Assembly: GCA_033032865.1 (NCBI GenBank)
Contig: JAWHQI010000064.1
Span: 3,658,001-3,722,000 of the forward strand
DNA: 64,000 nt
Direction of reading: 5' to 3'
Origin: Dactylorhiza incarnata
Lineage: Eukaryota > Streptophyta > Magnoliopsida > Asparagales > Orchidaceae
The notes under the pieces were generated by a model, which searched no databases, was not told the DNA's origin, and was given only the letters and a program-made list of their open reading frames with translations. The translations under genes were made by a program, and so were the position numbers. Positions 33,128 through 43,636 of this stretch are shown here, piece by piece (position 1 is the first letter of the stretch; each line of letters begins with the position of its first letter).

Positions 33128-34156
33128 ATGGCATCCAGTTGGAGATCCCGAAGGAGTGATTCAGGAGATGCTCATTCGTCCTACCAAAGTTATCCGGGCA
33201 TAGAGAAAGCCCAAATTGGAATTTCTAAATTCGTGGAATTTGATCTCCCGCATCATGAACGTGTGTATTTTATGCTTGCCGAGGCAGGTATAATTTCTTT
33301 CATTATCCAAGACTTGTTCTCCTCATTTTTAGTACGAGAGTTTTATAATCATCTTGAGGACCCTACATATACTGATTTGAATGGAGGAGTGAGATCGAAA
33401 ATCCAAGGCCAATATGTGGAGATCACTCCCTTTGATTTAAGGAGTGAATTTGGAATAGTGGAAAGTAGTAATGTTTTGGACATAGTTGAGAACTATAGAC
33501 TAGAGAGAGATTGGACCTTAATGAACATGTATTTGCATGGAAATTCTACAAAGAACCTTATAACCACTATGACGACATTGTCAGATGATGCTCGTCTTGT
33601 TCAAGACATACTAAGGCACACGATTATGTTGAAGTCCGGTGATACTCATAGTATTACGGCTCAACTTAGTCTTGTGACTTATTATATAGTGGAGAAAGAA
33701 TTATTTGATGTGGCCGATCTTCTTTTGTTTATGATTCGCTATACATTCCGCCTCAAAAATCCTGAGTGGAAAAAGGCACATACCCTCCCTTTGGGTGCGA
33801 TTATCCAGCGTATTCTATTAAAGAAATACGCATGGATAGATCAAGACTTTTATGTTGGAGATTGTGTCCCGGATATATATCAAACGGCGGGTATAAAGAG
33901 AAAGAAAAATCAACGGAGGCCGCCTACTACGGAGATGAGAGAGCCTCCTATTTCACGCGGAGGGTCTATGCGGGAGGTACTCGACTCTTTTCAAACAAAG
34001 TTGGATAGACACATTGATGATTTTCAAGAGCATAGAAGGTCTTTTGAGGAACACAAAGTGGAGGTGAAGAAGGATCGGACACGGATGCAGAAGTTCATGA
34101 AGTTCCTTGTTAAGGGACTAAAATTAAAACCTAAGCCTGCTGAAACCGCTGAATAG
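33128..34156 (+). CDS. Sire-C accessory ORF, intact and antisense to pol
   Basis: 342-residue ORF, the longest undamaged reading frame in the Sireviruses here, on the strand opposite to Sire-C gag-pol and ending about 400 bp from the pol stop. Residues 1-20 are Ser/Arg-rich. About 85-125 has KIQGQYVEITPFDLRSEFGI, and about 165-215 has LKSGDTHSITAQLSLVTYYI; both align by eye with the N-terminal region of the sense accessory ORF of Sire-B. Around 255-275 is a basic stretch KRKKNQRRPP, a possible nuclear signal. Residues 283-325 are a charged coiled coil. No transmembrane segment. The pattern V-x-G-x-x-V-x-I-x-P in the core resembles the domain Pfam calls putative plant transposon protein; this is from memory and unsearched. 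Function unknown. The start is supported by an acceptor-like site just upstream. Confidence 0.7.
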   Translation: MASSWRSRRSDSGDAHSSYQSYPGIEKAQIGISKFVEFDLPHHERVYFMLAEAGIISFIIQDLFSSFLVREFYNHLEDPTYTDLNGGVRSKIQGQYVEITPFDLRSEFGIVESSNVLDIVENYRLERDWTLMNMYLHGNSTKNLITTMTTLSDDARLVQDILRHTIMLKSGDTHSITAQLSLVTYYIVEKELFDVADLLLFMIRYTFRLKNPEWKKAHTLPLGAIIQRILLKKYAWIDQDFYVGDCVPDIYQTAGIKRKKNQRRPPTTEMREPPISRGGSMREVLDSFQTKLDRHIDDFQEHRRSFEEHKVEVKKDRTRMQKFMKFLVKGLKLKPKPAETAE

Positions 34157-34562
34157 GAAGTGCCTACGGAGGAGGAGCCGCGTCGCCAATCAGTTAGTCA
34201 GGCTCGACGTAAGAAGGCAGTGGTAAGGAGACCAGTTTATGATTTTCCAGAAAGCAGTGGAGCAGGCAGTCGAAATGAGAAGGATTCAGATTGAAAATGA
34301 CTTCTGGGAGCTAACGCCATCCGATATCCTACTGTCGCCATCCGATAGCTTCCCAGCCCAGATCTCTCCTTAATTTTGTGAACTTCTTTTATGAGACATT
34401 TTAAGTACTCTTTTATTAAAGTTCTGTAATAATTTTTAATATTTGGACATGATTGATGTTGGTGAATGTCTATGTTTTGATCGTTTAAGATTTAGTTTTT
34501 CTTTTTAAAATGTATAGCTATTGTGATGTTTTAAATTTTATAGGTTATAAGTAGTGATATAA
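34157..34562. other. Sire-C spacer between antisense ORF and pol ends
   Basis: The two convergent reading frames end here. 34300-34350 holds the Sire-C word again (AACGCCATCCGATATCC, TGTCGCCATCCGATAGC). The rest is AT-rich and without ORFs. Confidence 0.65.
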
Positions 34563-37500
34563 TCATTGTGAAATGTCTAGGATTCCCAATTCTAGCCTAG
34601 GCATAGAAAAACGGGAATCCGGTAACGGTTTAGTGAATATATCCGCTAGTTGATTGTCCGTGCCTATAAATGAAATTTTAATGTGGTTATTTTTAATATG
34701 ATCTCTAATAAAATGATGTCTCACATCAATGTGTTTAGACCTTGAATGATGGACCAGGTTGTATGTTAAATCAATTGCACTTTTATTATCACACCATAAT
34801 TCAATAGTTTGTTGTTTAATATTAAAATCTTCTAATGTTTGTTTCATCCAAAGAGCTTGTGCACAACAACTACCAAGTGCGATATATTCAGCCTCGGTGG
34901 TTGAGAGGGCAACAAAATTATGTTTCCTACTCGACCAAGAGATAAGTGAAGGGCCTAAAAAATGACAAGTGCCACTAGTGCTTTTCCTATCTAGTGAACA
35001 ACCGGCATAATCGGAATCAGAATAACCAAATAAAGTAAAATCATCACTGTGTGGATACCACAAACCAAGTTTAGATGTGCCAATTAAATATCTAAAGATT
35101 CTTTTAACCACTTTTAAATGAGATTCTTTGGGATTAGCTTGAAATCTAGCACATAAACAAACTGAAAACATAATATCTGGTCTAGATGCAGTCAAATATA
35201 AAAGTGAACCTATCATGCCTCTATATAAAGTTTGATCTGTAGATATTCCATTTTCATCTTTTGCTAATTTTAAAGATACACTCATAGGAGTATTTGCTTG
35301 TTTGAGATTTTCAAATCCAAATTGTTTTAAGACATCATGAATATATTTTGATTGGTTAATAAAAATTCCATCATATTTTTGAACAAATTGAAATCCTAAG
35401 AAATATTTTAATTCTCCTACCATACTCATCTCAAATTCACTTTCCATCATTTTAACAAAATAATTACATAACTCTTCATTAGTGGCTCCAAAAATAATAT
35501 CATCAACATAAATTTGTAAAAGAATTAAATCATCATCAACTTGCTTAATGAAGAGTGTACAATCAACACCACTCATTTTAAAACCATTTTGTAATAAATA
35601 TAAGGTCAATATATCATACCATGCTCGTGGTGCTTATTTTAAACCATACAAAGCTTTTAGTAATCTATACACGCGATTAAGAAATTTTTCATTTATAAAG
35701 CCTGGGGGTTGTTCAACATAAACTTCTTCTTTAATCAACCCGTTTAAAAATGTAGTTTTAATATCAATTTGCAATAATTTAAATCTTTTATGACTAGCAA
35801 ATGCAACAAAAATTCTAACTGCTTCCAATCGTGCAACAGGTGCAAAAGTTTCATCAAAATCTACCCCTTCAATTTGATTGTATCCTTTAGCTTTGTTTCT
35901 AGTGATCCTAGAGTCAGTATCTAATTTATTTTTAAAAACCCATTTAACTCCTACCACAGGATGATCACTAAGTCTATCTACAAGAATCCAAACTATATTT
36001 CTTTCAAATTGGTTAAGTTCTTCATTCATAGCTAGAAACCGAGATTCATCATTTAAAGCGGTGGCAACATCTTTTGGTTCTATATTTGAGACAAAACATA
36101 AATTTGAAAAACTTTCATGTAAACTAGAACGTGTACGTACCCCACTTGATGGTTCTCCAATAACAAATTCTTGTGGATAATCTTTTGAGAACCTTAGCTC
36201 GGTTGGAGGTACATATCCTTGTTCTTCTTCTTCTTCACCATCTTTTTCATCTTCTTTCTCTACTTTTTCTTCATCATCATCATCATTTTTCCTCAGATTT
36301 TGTTCCACATCTTCTTCATTTTTCTCATTACCTGCAACTTTAGTATTTTCTACACAAGAAATGTTTTCATCAAATTTTACATGAATAGTTTCTTCAACAA
36401 CTTTAGTACGTTTATTATAAACTCTAGAGGCCTTGCTAGTTGAAGAATAACCAATGAAAATTCCTTCATCACATTTTTCATCAAATTTACCTAAGTTATC
36501 TTTTGTATTCAAAATAAAGCATTTACCACCAAAATCTTTAAAGTAAGATACATTTGGTTTTCTTTGAAAATAAATTTCCTAAGGAGTTAATTGTAAAGTA
36601 GGATGAATCATGACACGATTAATAATATAGCATGCAGTACTAACCGCTTCGGCCCAAAAATATTTTGGCAATTTAAATTCACAAAGCATAGTACATCCTA
36701 ATTCTTGAAGTGTTCTATTTTTCCTCTCCACTACACCATTTTGCTGTGGTGTGCGAGGAGCGGAAAACTCGTGTTGTATCCCAAATTCATTACAATATGA
36801 AATAAATTTTTCATTATCAAACTCTCCTCCATGATCTGATCTAATGCATTTTACTTTTAAATCAAGTTCATTTTGAATACGTGAAATTAGTTTTACAAAT
36901 TCATCAAAAGCATCAGATTTTGAATTTAAAAATAATGTCCAACAAAATCTAGAATAATCATCAATAATAACAAACGTATATTTTCTACCTCCTAGACTTT
37001 GTGTAGTAATTGGACCAAACAAGTCCATATGTAATAATTGTAAAGGTCTAGTAGTAGAAATAACATTTTTGCTTTTAAAAGATGATTTTGTAAACTTTCC
37101 TTTTTGGCATGGTGAACATAATGAAGAAAGCTTTCCATTCAAATTTGGTAAACCTTTTATTATTTTATTTTTAGAAAGCTTTACTATGCGTTTGGCACTA
37201 GAATGTCCTAGTCTCCTATGCCGTAATTCAAGTTCATCATTCTTTGAGATAAAACATTTAAGTGTAGAATGAGATAAATCATGAAAAGTTATTGTATAGA
37301 CATTGTTTATTCTTGGTGCAGTAAGTACAATTTCATTTGTTTTGGAATCAATAATTTTGCAAAGGTTTGAGCTAGAGTCAAATAAAACATTTAGATTTTT
37401 ATCACATAGTTGACTAATAAAGATTAGATTATGTTTCAAACCTTTAACATATAAAGCATTTGAAATTTTAAACTCTTCGTTACCTACTACTCCAATGCCT

Positions 37501-37652
37501 TTGACTTTACCCTTGCCATTATCTGCAAAGGTCACTGTTCCTCCTTTTTTCATCTTCAGGCTTATGAACTTTGATTTATCGCCCGTCATGTGTTTTGAAC
37601 AGCCAGAGTCCAAATACCACACGTCTTCCTTGTTCCTAGCCTGTACGCACAC
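34563..37652 (-). pseudogene. pol: Sire-C Pol with two nonsense codons
   Basis: One continuous frame of about 1030 codons. Protease: VWYLDSGCSKHMTG near its start. Integrase: HRRLGHSSAKR and CSPCQKGK (HHCC), then HMDLFGP, IRSDHGGEF and NGVVERKNRT (D,D,E). A TAG at 36579-36581 replaces the Tyr expected in [30 protein letters not shown] segment, and a TAA at 35634-35636 where Gln is expected in GLKQAPRAW. After it come YVDDIIFGA, then RNase H with YSDSDYAGC, TTEAEYIALGSCCAQ and ADIFTKPLPDSRF to the stop at 34563. No frameshift seen. The motif set and length fit Sireviruses. Two single-base changes are enough to explain its inactivation, one (CAA to TAA) being the kind caused by cytosine deamination. 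Confidence 0.92.
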
Positions 37653-37659
37653 CTAAAAA

Positions 37660-39255
37660 GATGATGAGAGTAAAGATCTGGTTACCCAAGTGGTCCCTCT
37701 CATAGTATAGGTGGAAGCCTTAGGTACCCAGATTTGTTTAACATTAACTTTTCCTTTCTTCCAGCATGAGTCCGAGATGTGACCAAATCGATGACATTTG
37801 GCACATGCAATGAATAGTGAGGAGCCATTCTTTAATGGTTTCTCTAGACTCTTGCTAGAGGAAACATCTTTATGTGTGGACTTAGAAAGATTTTTATTTT
37901 GAAAAAGAGGTTTTCTGAAACTGGAGCTGTCGCTGGTTCCGACATCAGCTGTCGGAAATTTCCGACAGTTTTCAGAGCTTCCAGAAACGTATCCTAGTCC
38001 AAATTTTGCTGACCCATGTCATTGGTTGCCTAAAATCATATCCAGAGATTTTTTGCCAACACCAAATTTTCCAATTGCCATGTTCAATTCATTTACTTTG
38101 GACTTTAAAATTGAATTTTCTTTTACTATCATGCCACATCGATTTGCAACATTTTTCTTGTAATTCTCTAATTGAGAATGAGAAGTTTTGACAACTTTTT
38201 CTAAGTCCTTTTTCTCTTTTAGAAGTTGATCAATTTGTTGATCGGACTTAGAAATAGTGTTTTCAAATTCTCTTATCCTTATCGAAGAGTGATCACACTC
38301 TTGACAAATTACCTTCTCGTTCTCAATAGATTTTAACTCATTTGATAACTTTTTATTTACTTTCAAAAGATCTTTATTTTTACATTTTAAAAAATCGATT
38401 TTCTTTAGGCTTTTATCCAAAAATTTGCAAGTTTTCATAAGTTCAGAATATAAATCATCATAAGATGGAGGAGTTACCTCAGCGTCGCTTTGGACACTAC
38501 TATCGTCGTCAGATGACCCATTTTCTTTCCCCATCAAACATACATTTGCTTCTTCTTTATCTTCATCGCTTGCTTCACTTGAGCCTTCAGAAGTTGTGTC
38601 ATCCCAAGTCTCCGCCTTCAGAACCTTCTTTTTGAATTTCTTATCGTGCCTCTTCTCAATCTGCTCTCTCAGATATTTTGGGCACTTGCTTCTTATATGT
38701 CCAATCTTTTTGCAATGATAGCATTCCGGTAGCACGATAAGAAATTCATCATCATTTTTCCTTTGCCTTTGTTGTAGGAAAAATCCTTCTTTTTGAAATT
38801 TTTTCTAAATGAGTTTCTCCTCTCAGGATTTCTCATAAACTTCTTAAAGTTCCTCAAAAACAGTCCTTCTTCATCTTCCTCACTTTCTTCAGTCTCACTT
38901 TCAATTTCCTTTTTAGATTTCAACGTCAAGCTCTTCTTTTTGGGCTCCAAATTGTACTCTTGGCTTTGAATCTTCAACTCCACTTCATGGGTTTTTAGAT
39001 TCCCAATGAGGCTCTCCAATTGTAAGGTCTTAAGATCATGTGACTCAGAAATTGCAGTCACTTTAGGATTGAACTTCGGGGGAAGTGATCTTACGATTTT
39101 CCTTACTAAATCTCCATTGGAGAAAACCTTACCCAGCACCTTTGAATCGTTCACGATTTTAGTGAATCGTGTGTACATTGTATCAATTTCTTCATCCACC
39201 TCCATTTTGAATCTTTCGAACTCTGACTCAGTTGAAATAGCTTTGAATCCTTTAC
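37660..39255 (-). pseudogene. gag: Sire-C Gag, N-terminus missing
   Basis: Gag from the recombination junction at 39255. Its first ATG is at 39205 (MEVDEEIDTMYTRF), which lies inside the UBN2-type domain, so the N-terminal third is gone. It runs on (LRNFKKFMRNPERR) to 38693, where a frameshift near 38735 leads to the first knuckle CYHCKKIGHIRSKC and a long coiled coil (38500-38100), ending at 38019. Further downstream, after 37927-37975 (a word cluster), the second knuckle CAKCHRFGHISDSC is encoded at about 37763-37812. This gives the same two-finger architecture as Sire-A and Sire-B. Confidence 0.85.
37927..37975 (-). repeat. Sire-C palindromic word inside gag
   Basis: GAGCTGTCGCTGG, TTCCGACATCAGC, TGTCGGAAATTTCCGACA (a perfect 18-bp palindrome) and TTTTCAGAGCTTCC in 49 bp. 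It is the LTR word, placed between the coiled coil and the second CCHC finger of Gag, the same place as the word cluster of Sire-A gag. Confidence 0.85.
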
Positions 39256-39272
39256 CTGACGAAGTTTCTTCC

Positions 39273-39281
39273 CTATTTATA
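39273..39281 (-). promoter_or_regulatory. Duplicated Sire-B TATA box facing Sire-C gag
   Basis: TATAAATAG on the minus strand, 17 bp from the junction and 68 bp from the first Gag ATG at 39205. It has the CTCGACGCC array (about 39360-39496) upstream. It could give truncated Sire-C a new promoter. Confidence 0.5.
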
Positions 39282-39609
39282 GAATTTCTAGTTCAAGAAG
39301 ATGAATAGCCGCGCGCCAGACTTGTTTAATAAGATTGATCAAATGATTCAAATTTACCCTGTCGAGACGGCCTTGCTCTTTTCGCACGAGCGTTGAGATT
39401 GCTTGACATAAGGTATCCTCGCTCGACGCCATTTATCTTCGCTCGACGCCAGGTATCTTCTCTCGACGCCAGGTATCCTTGCTCGACGCCAGATATAACT
39501 CCATTCACCTTTTAGGACTTAATTATTATTTTCATTTATTCATTTCATTTTCTGTACTTATTTCAGAATTGTCATTTATTCTAGCTTTATTTTATTTAGT
39601 TTCAAGACT

Positions 39610-40122
39610 TTATTCCATTTTTAGCATTCCTAATTCAATTTTGAAGTTATTGAATTTTGTTTCATCCAGGGGTTTAGTGAATATATCAGCTACTTGTTTG
39701 TCTGTAGGGATATATTCAATTATGATGTCTCCATTTTCTACATGTTCTCTAATAAAGTGATATCTAATTTCTATGTGCTTTGTTCTGCTATGTGATACAG
39801 GATTATTAGCTATAGCAATAGCACTAGTTGAATCACAATATAAAGGAGATTTACTTAGCTGGATTTTATAGTCTTGGAGTTGGTGTTGAATCCATAGTAG
39901 CTGAGCACATCAGTTTCCAGCTGAGATGTACTCAGATTCTGCTGTAGAGATAGCTACACTGGTTTGCTTCCTGCTACTCCAAGATATTAGTCTTTTGCCA
40001 AGGAATTGACAGGTGCCTGATGTGCTTTTTCTGTCCTCCTTGCATCCTGCAAAATCAGCATCTGAAAAACCAGTCAGTTCAAAGTCATTGCTTCTAGATA
40101 CCAAAGGCCAAGATTAAGAGTA
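39610..40122 (-). pseudogene. pol: Sire-B RNase H end, copy 2
   Basis: Continuation of Sire-B pol after the solo Sire-C LTR: LNLGLWY, a 1-bp deletion near 40098 that shifts frame, then GFSDADFAGC, STSGTCQFLG, SWSSRKQTSVA, with a stop after ESEYISAGN, and further on ADIFTKPLDETK to TAA at 39610-39612. Unlike copy 1 it lacks Del-G, so it shows the uninterrupted pol end. Confidence 0.85.
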
Positions 40123-40127
40123 ACCTT

Positions 40128-41406
40128 TGTTGGATCTTGTGGCGCCCTTAGAGGGGTGGGGGGGGGGGGTGAATAAGGGCCTTTTTAAATTATGATTTTT
40201 TACTTAAGAATTTTTAAAACAAATTTTGCTTTTCTAAAAATCACTTATAAAAATTTTCAAACTAAGAAATTTTTAAATTAATACAAACACAAATTTCGAA
40301 GTTAAAGATTAAGCAACCAAATTTGCAATTAAAGAAAAAGTCATAATAAATTTTTTTTTAATCATGAAATTCACATACAATAAAAATGATCTTAACAATG
40401 CTTAAGATCAAGGCACAAATATGATAATAAACTTTTGACAATTTGTGTTTACTAATCCTTCTCCCAAGGATCGGAAGGCTATCACTTGTCTCTCCCTAGA
40501 CCAAGCCCAAACCTATCCTCTAGATCTTCCCAAGATCTAGACGTAGCACACAAGGCCACGATTTCCTACCAAGCCATGCAAGGACTTGGACGCTCCGCAC
40601 AAGGAAGCGATTTTCCCCTAAGCCATGCAAGGACTTAGACGTCACGCACAAGGAGACGATTTCCCTACTAATACAAAGTGAAATGTATATAAATGAAAAT
40701 ACAAAATCAAAAGAAGAACTCCCTAGAAATTCAGATCTCTGAAAGGAAGGTTGAAGCCTCGAGATGATCGTTGATGTAGAAGCGCGCTCGATCACGTCTT
40801 CAATCTCAAACCTTCTAAGCACAAATGGGAGTTGATGAGGTTCTGGAGCTCTCTGGTTCGTATGCACTCAGGAAAGGACTTGGAGATCTGAAAGCTTGAA
40901 TTAAACGAAGTTCTGAGCCCTTTTGTATAAAATAGATAACGCCATCCGTTAGCTAGCTATCACCAAAATCCGATAGCTCTAGAGGTGCCACGTGTCCCAT
41001 GTATTCGGCATTTTTGCGTAGAGTGGCGATCGCGATTGAGTCGTGGTTGAGATGTGGGCTTTCGGATATCCGATAGCACTATCGGTTAGCTTGCGTAACT
41101 GCTGCACGTCGTAGAGTTACGGGAAGATCATGCACTGTCGGAAATCCGTTACCGCTGTCGGAAATCCGATAGCTCAAAAATGTTGAGTAGAGATTGGAGA
41201 ACGGAAGAAATCGTGCACTGTTGGAAATCTGGTACTGCTGTCGGAAATCCGATAGCTCCAATTTCTGGAAAATTAGTATTTTGCTCTAATTGCAAACATG
41301 TTATTCTTGCACCTGTTATCTGCACACCATTAATCAAAAATAGGATCAAATACATTCGGGATTTGTTATTCTCAAATCGGACGAGTGCGGAGCACATGCT
41401 CCAACA
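40128..41406 (-). mobile_element. Solo Sire-C LTR in Sire-B pol
   Basis: 1279 bp, TGTTGGATC...CTCCAACA, with TSD ACCTT at 40123-40127 and 41407-41411, inserted in RNase H after the RYLK codons. Close copy of 29855-31130, with a longer G run (40155-40170). It looks like a simple solo LTR but shares its flanking duplication with Sire-C at 29850. Confidence 0.93.
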
Positions 41407-41411
41407 ACCTT

Positions 41412-42014
41412 CAGATATCTCAGGATTCTTTTGACAGCAGTGTAGTGAGATTCTTTAGGGTTCACTTGGTACCTAGCACACACACATGTTGAGAACATAA
41501 TGTCTGGTCTGCTAGCAGTTAGGTAGAGCAATGAGCCAATGATGCCTCTGTACAAGGTTTCATCAATAGGTTTCCCTTTGTCATCCTTGTCCAGTGACAT
41601 ATTGGCTGCCATTGGGGTTTTCATGACAGTGGAATTTTCCATTCCAAACTTCTTGATGATCTCTTTGGTGTACTTGGTCTGAGAAATGAAGATTCCTTCC
41701 TCAGACTGTTTCACCTGAAGTCCCAAGAAGTATTTGAGCTCACCCATGCTGCTCATTTCAAATTTCCCTTGCATAAGGCTTGCAAACCTTTTGCAAAGGT
41801 TATTATCAGTTGAGCCAAAAATTATGTCATCTACATATATTTGCACTAGTATAATATGACATTTAACTACCCTAAGAAACAATGTCTTGTCTATCTTTCC
41901 CCTTGAGAATTTGTTCTCAATGAGAAATCTAGGTAATGTCTCATACCAGGCCCTAGGTGCCTGTTTTAGACCATTCAAAGCTTTTAATAAAAGATAGACA
42001 TGGTTTGGATGAAT
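41412..42014 (-). pseudogene. pol: Sire-B RT and RNase H, middle part
   Basis: Minus-strand frame between two insertions. It starts after Sire-F with LLLKALNGLKQAPRAWYE, contains the RT catalytic YVDDIIFGS, MGELKYFLGLQV, and LYRGIIGSLLYLTASRPDI, and ends KRILRYLK at the solo LTR. No lesion seen inside this piece. Confidence 0.92.
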
Positions 42015-42019
42015 AGAGT

Positions 42020-42551
42020 TGTTGGGTATTGTATCCACAATAGCCCTGATTTGAAGAAGTTTCCTTCAAACTAAGACGAATTGTAATTGTATTTGATTAT
42101 GCACTTTAGCTGTGATGTGACAGGTTATTCCACTCTAAGTACAAACCAATGTCAGGTTTCAATGAGTCGTCAAACATAGGCCTGTGCAATGTAATCCCTC
42201 ATTGTATAGACCAAAGTGTTGGCTCATGTGAAATCTCTCTATTGGGATATACTTCATTTACAAAGTGCTAGAGAAGAAGGACTAGAGTTGATGATGGAAT
42301 CATTTGAGAAAGGAAAAGAACTTAAGTAAAATTCGATTATATCATTTAAGAACATATTGTCGAATTCGACTATATGGTTTGAATGGATATAACCGAATTC
42401 GGCTAATCCCTGTCCGAAAGGTTTATTTTTCTAAGTACAAGAATAGTCGAATTCGACTAATGAAATTCGGTGAATCTGTTTAGTCGAATCCCTAGAACTG
42501 CCAAATTCGACTATATGGTTTAACCGAATAAATTCGGTTAATGCCATTCGG
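42020..42551 (+). repeat. Sire-F 5' LTR, truncated
   Basis: The first about 532 bp match the start of 43637-45080, including the GTCGAATTCGACT words at about 42357-42545. Matching stops at GCCATTCGGT, where the internal sequence begins with GAACTTTGATTC. Confidence 0.9.
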
Positions 42552-42561
42552 TGAACTTTGA

Positions 42562-43434
42562 TTCATTGAGCGGCTTTGTGAAAATCAGCAATATATTTTT
42601 GAGGATGCAGTGAGGGGAAGATCGACCGGTCAAAACTCTCTCCAAAGTATAAAGAATGAAATTATCCAAACCCTGACTGAAGAAGTCAGAAAGGGGGAGG
42701 AAAGATTGCATGAAAGGATTCAAATGCAAAATTTTGATTTGAATAGAGAGATAGAAGGAAGGATTCAAGAGTCACAGATGAATGTTCAATCCCAGCTTTC
42801 AGAAATTTCAAGAGGCATTGATGTCAAGTTTCAAGATTTATATAGTTATTTGCATCAAAATCAAATGTGGTTGCACAATGAATTGTCAAGAGGCTATGCC
42901 CATGGTTTCCAAGGGCCAGGCCAATCTTCTGCGCAGCCAGCGTTTCCGTCTGAAGAATTCCATCCAGAAATTCAATTTGCTGCTCCGTCTGAACCTTTTA
43001 TTCCTCCTGAAAATTATCATTGGTCAGACGATGAAGAAGAAAACTTCATGAAAAGAGCTGGAGTTGATCAAGGAGGATCAAGCTCAGGTGGCTTTATGCA
43101 TGATGCTAGAAGGGCTGCAGGTCCCAGATTTCTAGAACCAAGAGCACCTCATCCCAGGAAGATTGTTGGAGAACTGTGGAGTCCGGAATCCAGGAATATC
43201 ATTTTGGACACTTATAATCTTGTGATGAACTCTAATGAATCTGTCGACAATTACTATGATAGAGATGAGATCCACAAATGGGAGATGGCTAGGCTCAAGA
43301 GAAGAATTCACTACAGGAACCATCAAGATGATGAAAAGCCTCCTTCTCCTCCTCCAAGATATTTTCCGAAGCCAAAATCTTACTTTGTCACACAATTGAA
43401 GAAGATTCAAAAGGGAAAGACGAAAGAGAAATGA
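42562..43434 (+). CDS. Sire-F accessory-type ORF (5' truncated)
   Basis: Open frame from 42562 (after a TGA) to 43434, no ATG at its start; the first likely in-frame start is a GTG at 42610, so the true N-terminus is probably deleted. The N-terminal 100 residues are a charged coiled coil (EEVRKGEERLHERIQMQNFD), similar in type to the coiled coil of the Sire-B accessory ORF, which also has EEVKKGER. The rest is Pro/Glu-rich and ends in a basic tail. It is in sense relative to the LTR and ends about 190 bp before the polypurine tract, the accessory ORF position. Function unknown. Confidence 0.65.
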   Translation, partial: FIERLCENQQYIFEDAVRGRSTGQNSLQSIKNEIIQTLTEEVRKGEERLHERIQMQNFDLNREIEGRIQESQMNVQSQLSEISRGIDVKFQDLYSYLHQNQMWLHNELSRGYAHGFQGPGQSSAQPAFPSEEFHPEIQFAAPSEPFIPPENYHWSDDEEENFMKRAGVDQGGSSSGGFMHDARRAAGPRFLEPRAPHPRKIVGELWSPESRNIILDTYNLVMNSNESVDNYYDRDEIHKWEMARLKRRIHYRNHQDDEKPPSPPPRYFPKPKSYFVTQLKKIQKGKTKEK

Positions 43435-43621
43435 TGGATGCTTGATCGCTAAACTCTATTTCTCTTTTAAGAACATTTATATATTGCTGTCTAATTAATT
43501 TTTGGTGGACTTAAGTTTTTGTTTATGATGCTTTTATATATCCACATAGCTCAGCTCTTTATTTGCTTATATTTATTATTTCCTGTGCAATTCACCTTAG
43601 TAGATAGGGTTTTGACTTCTT

Positions 43622-43636
43622 CAAATAGGGGGAGAT
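43622..43636 (+). promoter_or_regulatory. Sire-F polypurine tract
   Basis: CAAATAGGGGGAGAT immediately before TGTTGGG of the 3' LTR. A similar AGAAAGGGGGAGGAAAG lies at 42687-42703. Confidence 0.92.

Larger units (their letters stand above)
29855..39255 (-). mobile_element. Sire-C: Sirevirus-like element missing its 5' end
   Basis: Minus-strand element consisting of a 3' LTR (29855-31130), polypurine tracts, an antisense accessory ORF, pol and most of gag. It ends abruptly at 39255 within gag, where sequence changes to a copy of the Sire-B spacer. The 5' LTR, primer site, leader and Gag N-terminus are absent. A solo LTR of the same family at 40128-41406 has the same target duplication ACCTT, so both come from one insertion in Sire-B pol, rearranged later. 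Confidence 0.88.
39256..41406 (-). repeat. 2.15-kb direct duplication (copy 2)
   Basis: 39256-41406 (2151 bp) matches 23084-31130 once Del-G and one GTTTC are removed (also 2151 bp). The block comprises the Sire-B spacer with word array and TATA box, the end of Sire-B pol and a Sire-C LTR. In the RNase H part I count about 11 differences in 480 bp. Homology begins exactly at CTGACGAAG (39256 and 23084), the junction to truncated Sire-C gag. This is best explained by unequal exchange followed by LTR-LTR deletion. Confidence 0.9.

Noticed and set aside
40128..41406. Solo LTR and 29855-31130 as the two LTRs of one intact Sire-C
   Set aside because: Sire-B pol-end and spacer sequence lies between the solo LTR and Sire-C gag, so the 5' LTR, leader and Gag N-terminus are not contiguous.
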